A stretch of 64,000 nt of DNA from assembly GCA_032358165.1 (NCBI GenBank), contig JAALGY010000012.1, positions 2,108,001 through 2,172,000 of the forward strand, read 5' to 3'. The notes beneath the pieces are model-generated. The model was given only the letters and a program-made list of their open reading frames with translations, made no database searches and was not told the DNA's origin. Source of the DNA: Diplosphaera chodatii. Its lineage: Eukaryota; Chlorophyta; Trebouxiophyceae; Prasiolales; Stichococcaceae. Positions 61,901-64,000 of the stretch are shown here, in pieces (within the stretch, counting starts at the first letter, position 1; every line of letters begins with the position of its first letter). Position numbers and translations under genes: made by a program.

Positions 61901-62178
61901 ACCCAGTTGCGCAGTTCGTCAAGGACGAGCTGGCAGCTGCCCAGCGCATGCGGACAGCTTCAGAGACCAGCAGGCTGGCCGTGGCAGCGATCGCGAATGC
62001 CCCAGCATTGCACGCTGGTGCAGCTCAGGCAAATGACAACGCAGCAAAACTGCTGGCAGACACACAGCGGCAGCTGGCAGCAGCAATGCCTAGGCCGGCT
62101 CGGCCGCAAGCACGCAGGCGCAACCTGGGCACAGCCGGTGGGGTCACAAAAACAAAGGAAAGGAAGCGGTACACATAG
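58924..62178 (+). CDS. LINE ORF1, nucleic-acid-binding protein
   Basis: Open for 1084 codons, with the first in-frame ATG at 59449 (909 residues to the stop). The early part is low-complexity and Cys/Arg/Pro-containing. A Gln-rich stretch (EASAWQQQQAAWAQLP) precedes a folded-looking domain beginning DGKVMLYGFAHEGSKKADAE with IVQFEDAQVAHRLAF, which looks like an RRM-type strand-helix-strand fold as in other LINE ORF1 proteins. A helical domain follows (VLKLHPQLAEPARTLLLILR). The C-terminus is strongly basic (PRPARPQARRRN; KTKERKRYT), suited to RNA binding. The role is inferred from position and layout: packaging element RNA into an RNP. Confidence 0.75.
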   Translation: MCVALHVLGAPGDLCGPLRHASPLGSLQTGALQHCRNASGLDCVCRGVGLATALAVAALGGDVSGDHGPGAATPIESCELGTPGKSVQPLAPPHGEVREGATNRRLVTSYEVQEPRSRPLSAEPLILRIRIHAEDQPGIQRAKTKAKAKIPDSAPKPPIPPRCVISVICQSCIACMPARSALGIPSMLRRCSAQSTCPVLTLRNGRVAGSRTVPALIKSRCNMVLNAQAQSSVHSKDQARWRLRSHLPPRPAPAMLQVPTATAMYLQGVVPHATVVLLARLPERARRDICPTDAFRPRWAGESLAKFWQLVTPICSRHSSPIANLHVHYSALETTRPPCASLKRCSIVTSSNAELSPRWAGKPLAKSRSEILAAIRRDARCSKISMHRQHAFLTDRWTVCHGTCANASCSPLQVCMAPPPPHDLRPPPKASYISLVPIPGTAINDSETDQPMADVADELGGLSGEKSVPICYDLQKLPRTSVGHPVHSPVESSSASLVNVANTSKSCPSQRAEHPPHHFIAVAGCPTAAEDEMRQQAEASAWQQQQAAWAQLPLPYGITDDLLAFSPAAADSDKANLSEHSLLPPHSADHVDGIHDGKVMLYGFAHEGSKKADAEKEVISTLTAARLYVPGSTRIEIEAAEGNPALASGTAIVQFEDAQVAHRLAFGKAHLTAQVAPQQRGAPSFTGRVAATGHPGFMPAGLGHPARSWLRTRSPVFKGSGAVRSGLLLRHHCRRQLFSQREASAGARPGSQLWQPLYNIETAATALAWQHGGLRKGVLLAAGADDSMWLSDDPSQDFVDLHIVSTKFATTLRSTCSGWPAGQGQPGHHQWGGQVFHFQLIADLPNPYTGYISLDVTDVLMYLRGAISNSMPALTAALAADPANRGGLTEVLKLHPQLAEPARTLLLILRWAQDQNQERRTNPATAAPACTLATTSVQAAVHSMPPRDGSRAYLRIAVGTPMEAKAAMQHMVTDPITTPQGLAIKPDLKDIGNPVAQFVKDELAAAQRMRTASETSRLAVAAIANAPALHAGAAQANDNAAKLLADTQRQLAAAMPRPARPQARRRNLGTAGGVTKTKERKRYT
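59811..60022 (+). repeat. In-frame 32-base direct repeat in LINE ORF1
   Basis: Copies at 59811-59842 and 59991-60022 match at 30 of 32 bases and are spaced exactly 180 bases (60 codons), so both encode PRWAG-(E/K)-(S/P)-LAK. The repeat keeps reading frame. Confidence 0.85.
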
Positions 62179-62184
62179 ATAGCC

Positions 62185-64000
62185 ATGACTAGCAACCATC
62201 AGCATGCAAGTGGGACCGACATAGCCTCCAACAGGGCTACAGGGCTGGACACACAAACAATACTTGATATGTTAGCGGGATACTCACCCGAGCTGTTTGT
62301 CTTGGTGAAGGATGTGTTGCAGGAGCCGAAACTTAAGTGCGACTCGGAAGCAGCTGCTCTCAACAACCTTATACATGTCATCCTTGAACCATCAGACGAG
62401 ATACTGCTTTTGTGGTCGAAGGAGTACGATACTGGCAATGACATGGTGGCCCATCTTGCTTCACACCAGCATGTACTGCCACATCTGCAACGTGCCTTGG
62501 TGCAACAGCTGCCACATGTCACAGCAGCCAGCCCGTCGCACCCTGATTGGCTACCTAACTCCCAATTATCATTTGTGCTATGGAACTGCAGGAAATTTGA
62601 CCCACAAAGCTTGTTCATGCATGACCTACTAAACAAATTTCAGCAACGCCCTGCGGTCATTGTACTGACAGAAACAAAGCTGCGAAAGCAGGACCTTAGG
62701 AAGCATTGGCTGCAGGCACAGCTGCCCGGCTATAGATTGATTGGGTCTTGCCACCCTAATTCTACAGCCATCAGATGGGCGCCCTCACTTCCGAAGGCTC
62801 AGCGGCAGGGCAAGAATTCCACTGAAGCCGCGGCCAACAGCACTGCCGCACGCGCCTGTGCGGGCGTGCTGCTGGCAGTCCAGTCCGAGTTTGCAGAGCA
62901 GCACTTGCTGCAGGTACACCAGCCGCCACCCACCTGCAGGGATATGTCTGCCATGTCAGCATCACGCTGCCAGACAATCAGCCGCTCCATGTCATGGCGG
63001 TGTACCAGCCCAACCATGCTGGTTGGAAACCTGTGTGGGCGGACATCAAATCATACATCACCTCTGCTAAAGAGACTGCAGTTGCAGCAGGCAGCAGGCT
63101 GCTCCTGGCCGGGGATTGGAACGGTGTGCAGGCCCCTGCAGATAGAGGGCCGCATCCTCACATGACGCAGATGGACAGAGCATTTGTGGCAAACATCGAT
63201 GCGCTGGAGTTGCAGTCAGTGTTTGCGGATGACAACGGCAGACTTGGTCCACAACGCCGCCAGCCATCCTATGAGCGTGTGTGCAAACAGGGCGTGGAGT
63301 CGAAATCAAGGATCGATGACTTCCTGTGCATGCGCAGGTGTGGGCTGGCAACGGCTGCCAGGCGCATGGAGCAACCACAACTGATCACTGATGACTTCAC
63401 AAGGTGCTCTGATCACAGGCCGGTGGTCCTGCACCTGCGCTACGGCGACGTGTTCTCATGCCCCCCGCCGCAGCGTGCGCAGCGCCCAGCCCCACGCCCA
63501 GGCCTCCAGCGGCCGCTCACTGCGCTGCAGCTGCAGCGCTTCCAAGCGGGCATGCTGGCACGCTCAGGCGTTGCAGCCTCTGCTGCGGCGGCCCACTTCA
63601 AGGCGCTGGCAACATCCACCACCGCCGTGTCGGAAGGTGACAGGACTGCCTGTGACACCAAGATGGAGCAACTCGTCATTGACTGCATTACTGAGGCCAC
63701 TCAATGCGGCGGTGACTTCACACCTCCTAAGACAACAGAGCTGCAGGGCCACAGGGCCAAACGAGCATGCCCTGTGCATCTGACCCGCACCCAGCAGTGC
63801 CGTTATAATGATGCCTGCAAGAAAGAAAGCCTGTGCAGATCGTTCCATCGACTCGCGGTGGAATGTCAGAAGGGGCAGAAGACCCCAGAGTGGCTACAGT
63901 TGCATACAATAACCCAGGAGTACTCCCAGGTCTTCCCAGAGCTTGCAGGGCCCTTGACAACGATGGCAGAGGCGGAGCATGCACGCGCAGCCGCCGCCGA
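62185..64000 (+). pseudogene. LINE ORF2, endonuclease part, frameshifted and incomplete
   Basis: Begins ATG 6 bases after the ORF1 stop. After an N-terminal extension it enters an APE-like endonuclease domain: LSFVLWNCRKF, then VIVLTETKLRKQ (metal-binding Glu), in the first frame. Around 62920-62940 the similarity passes to another frame, which carries VSITLPDNQPLHVMAVYQPN, AGDWNGVQ, SKSRIDDFLC and CSDHRPVVL, and stays open to the end of the window. The first frame instead runs on to a stop at 63165. A single-base indel therefore separates the two halves of the endonuclease, and this copy should not make intact ORF2 protein unless the shift is programmed or a sequencing error. The reverse transcriptase is outside the window. 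Confidence 0.82.

Larger units (their letters stand above)
58924..64000 (+). mobile_element. LINE (non-LTR) retrotransposon, truncated by the window end
   Basis: Two consecutive intronless frames on the plus strand. ORF1 ends in a basic tail, and ORF2 begins 6 bases later with an APE-type endonuclease domain. The reverse transcriptase, 3' UTR and target-site duplication lie beyond 64000. Codon use is less GC3-biased than in host genes, and no introns interrupt it. The left edge given is the start of the open frame, not a mapped terminus. Zepp-type LINEs of trebouxiophyte algae are a natural comparison, but the lineage was not determined. Confidence 0.88.

Noticed and set aside
1..64000. tRNA, rRNA, CRISPR and bacterial operon content
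   Set aside because: I looked for T-loop signatures (GTTCRANNC with a paired stem), rRNA-like blocks and regular spacer arrays; none held up. All solid genes are intron-rich eukaryotic genes.

Overview
This is nuclear DNA of a green alga (Chlorophyta; I cannot fix the genus). It is GC-rich and very intron-dense, with small exons and introns mostly of 50-350 bp. Introns open GTGAGT/GTGCGT-like (a few use GC) and close almost always in TGCAG or GCAG. The proteins fit a plant-lineage single-celled alga: Ser-Pro-rich hydroxyproline-rich glycoprotein (HRGP) tracts, a plant-like PA200 and an algal LINE. No prokaryotic operon, CRISPR array, rRNA or convincing tRNA was seen. Gene coordinates are first to last coding base including introns; the splice sites were read by eye and checked for reading phase where exons are listed.

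Layout, left to right. 1-1875 (+): 3' part of a secreted, Cys-rich, Pro/Thr-rich protein with a GPI-like tail. 2308-4507 (+): lipid-droplet-associated hydrolase. 5064-7261 (-): ribosomal protein uL2, mitochondrial type. 8101-9569 (+): METTL5 rRNA m6A methyltransferase. 9837-10703 (-): ISCA1 iron-sulfur assembly protein. 11351-24661 (+): a giant proteasome activator PA200/Blm10 (PSME4). 26567-31964 (+): secreted multicopper oxidase on a Thr/Pro stalk. 33184-33555 (+): a weakly supported reading frame. 34186-40437 (-): coiled-coil and helical-repeat protein, perhaps ATRIP-like. 41094-42886 (+): GH128-type beta-1,3-glucanase. 43385-45640 (+): membrane-anchored protein of unknown family. 46621-55071 (+): a large single-pass cell-surface HRGP. 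55906-57540 (-): plastid-type multi-pass membrane protein of unknown family. About 58.9 kb to the end (+): a LINE retrotransposon with ORF1 and a frameshifted ORF2, running off the window.

The most unusual locus is 46621-55071. It encodes a signal peptide, an acidic 11-residue repeat stalk, polyproline rods, two tandem copies of a module resembling bacterial adhesin-type repeats, an EGF-like Cys insert between them, a transmembrane helix and a short cytoplasmic tail. The two copies share exon order and mostly phase-0 boundaries, so the duplication seems to have copied exons and introns together. Nearby lie a wall glucanase, a stalked multicopper oxidase and a GPI-tailed secreted protein, so much of the window concerns the cell surface. 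The rest is organelle housekeeping, rRNA modification, proteasome and lipid biology.
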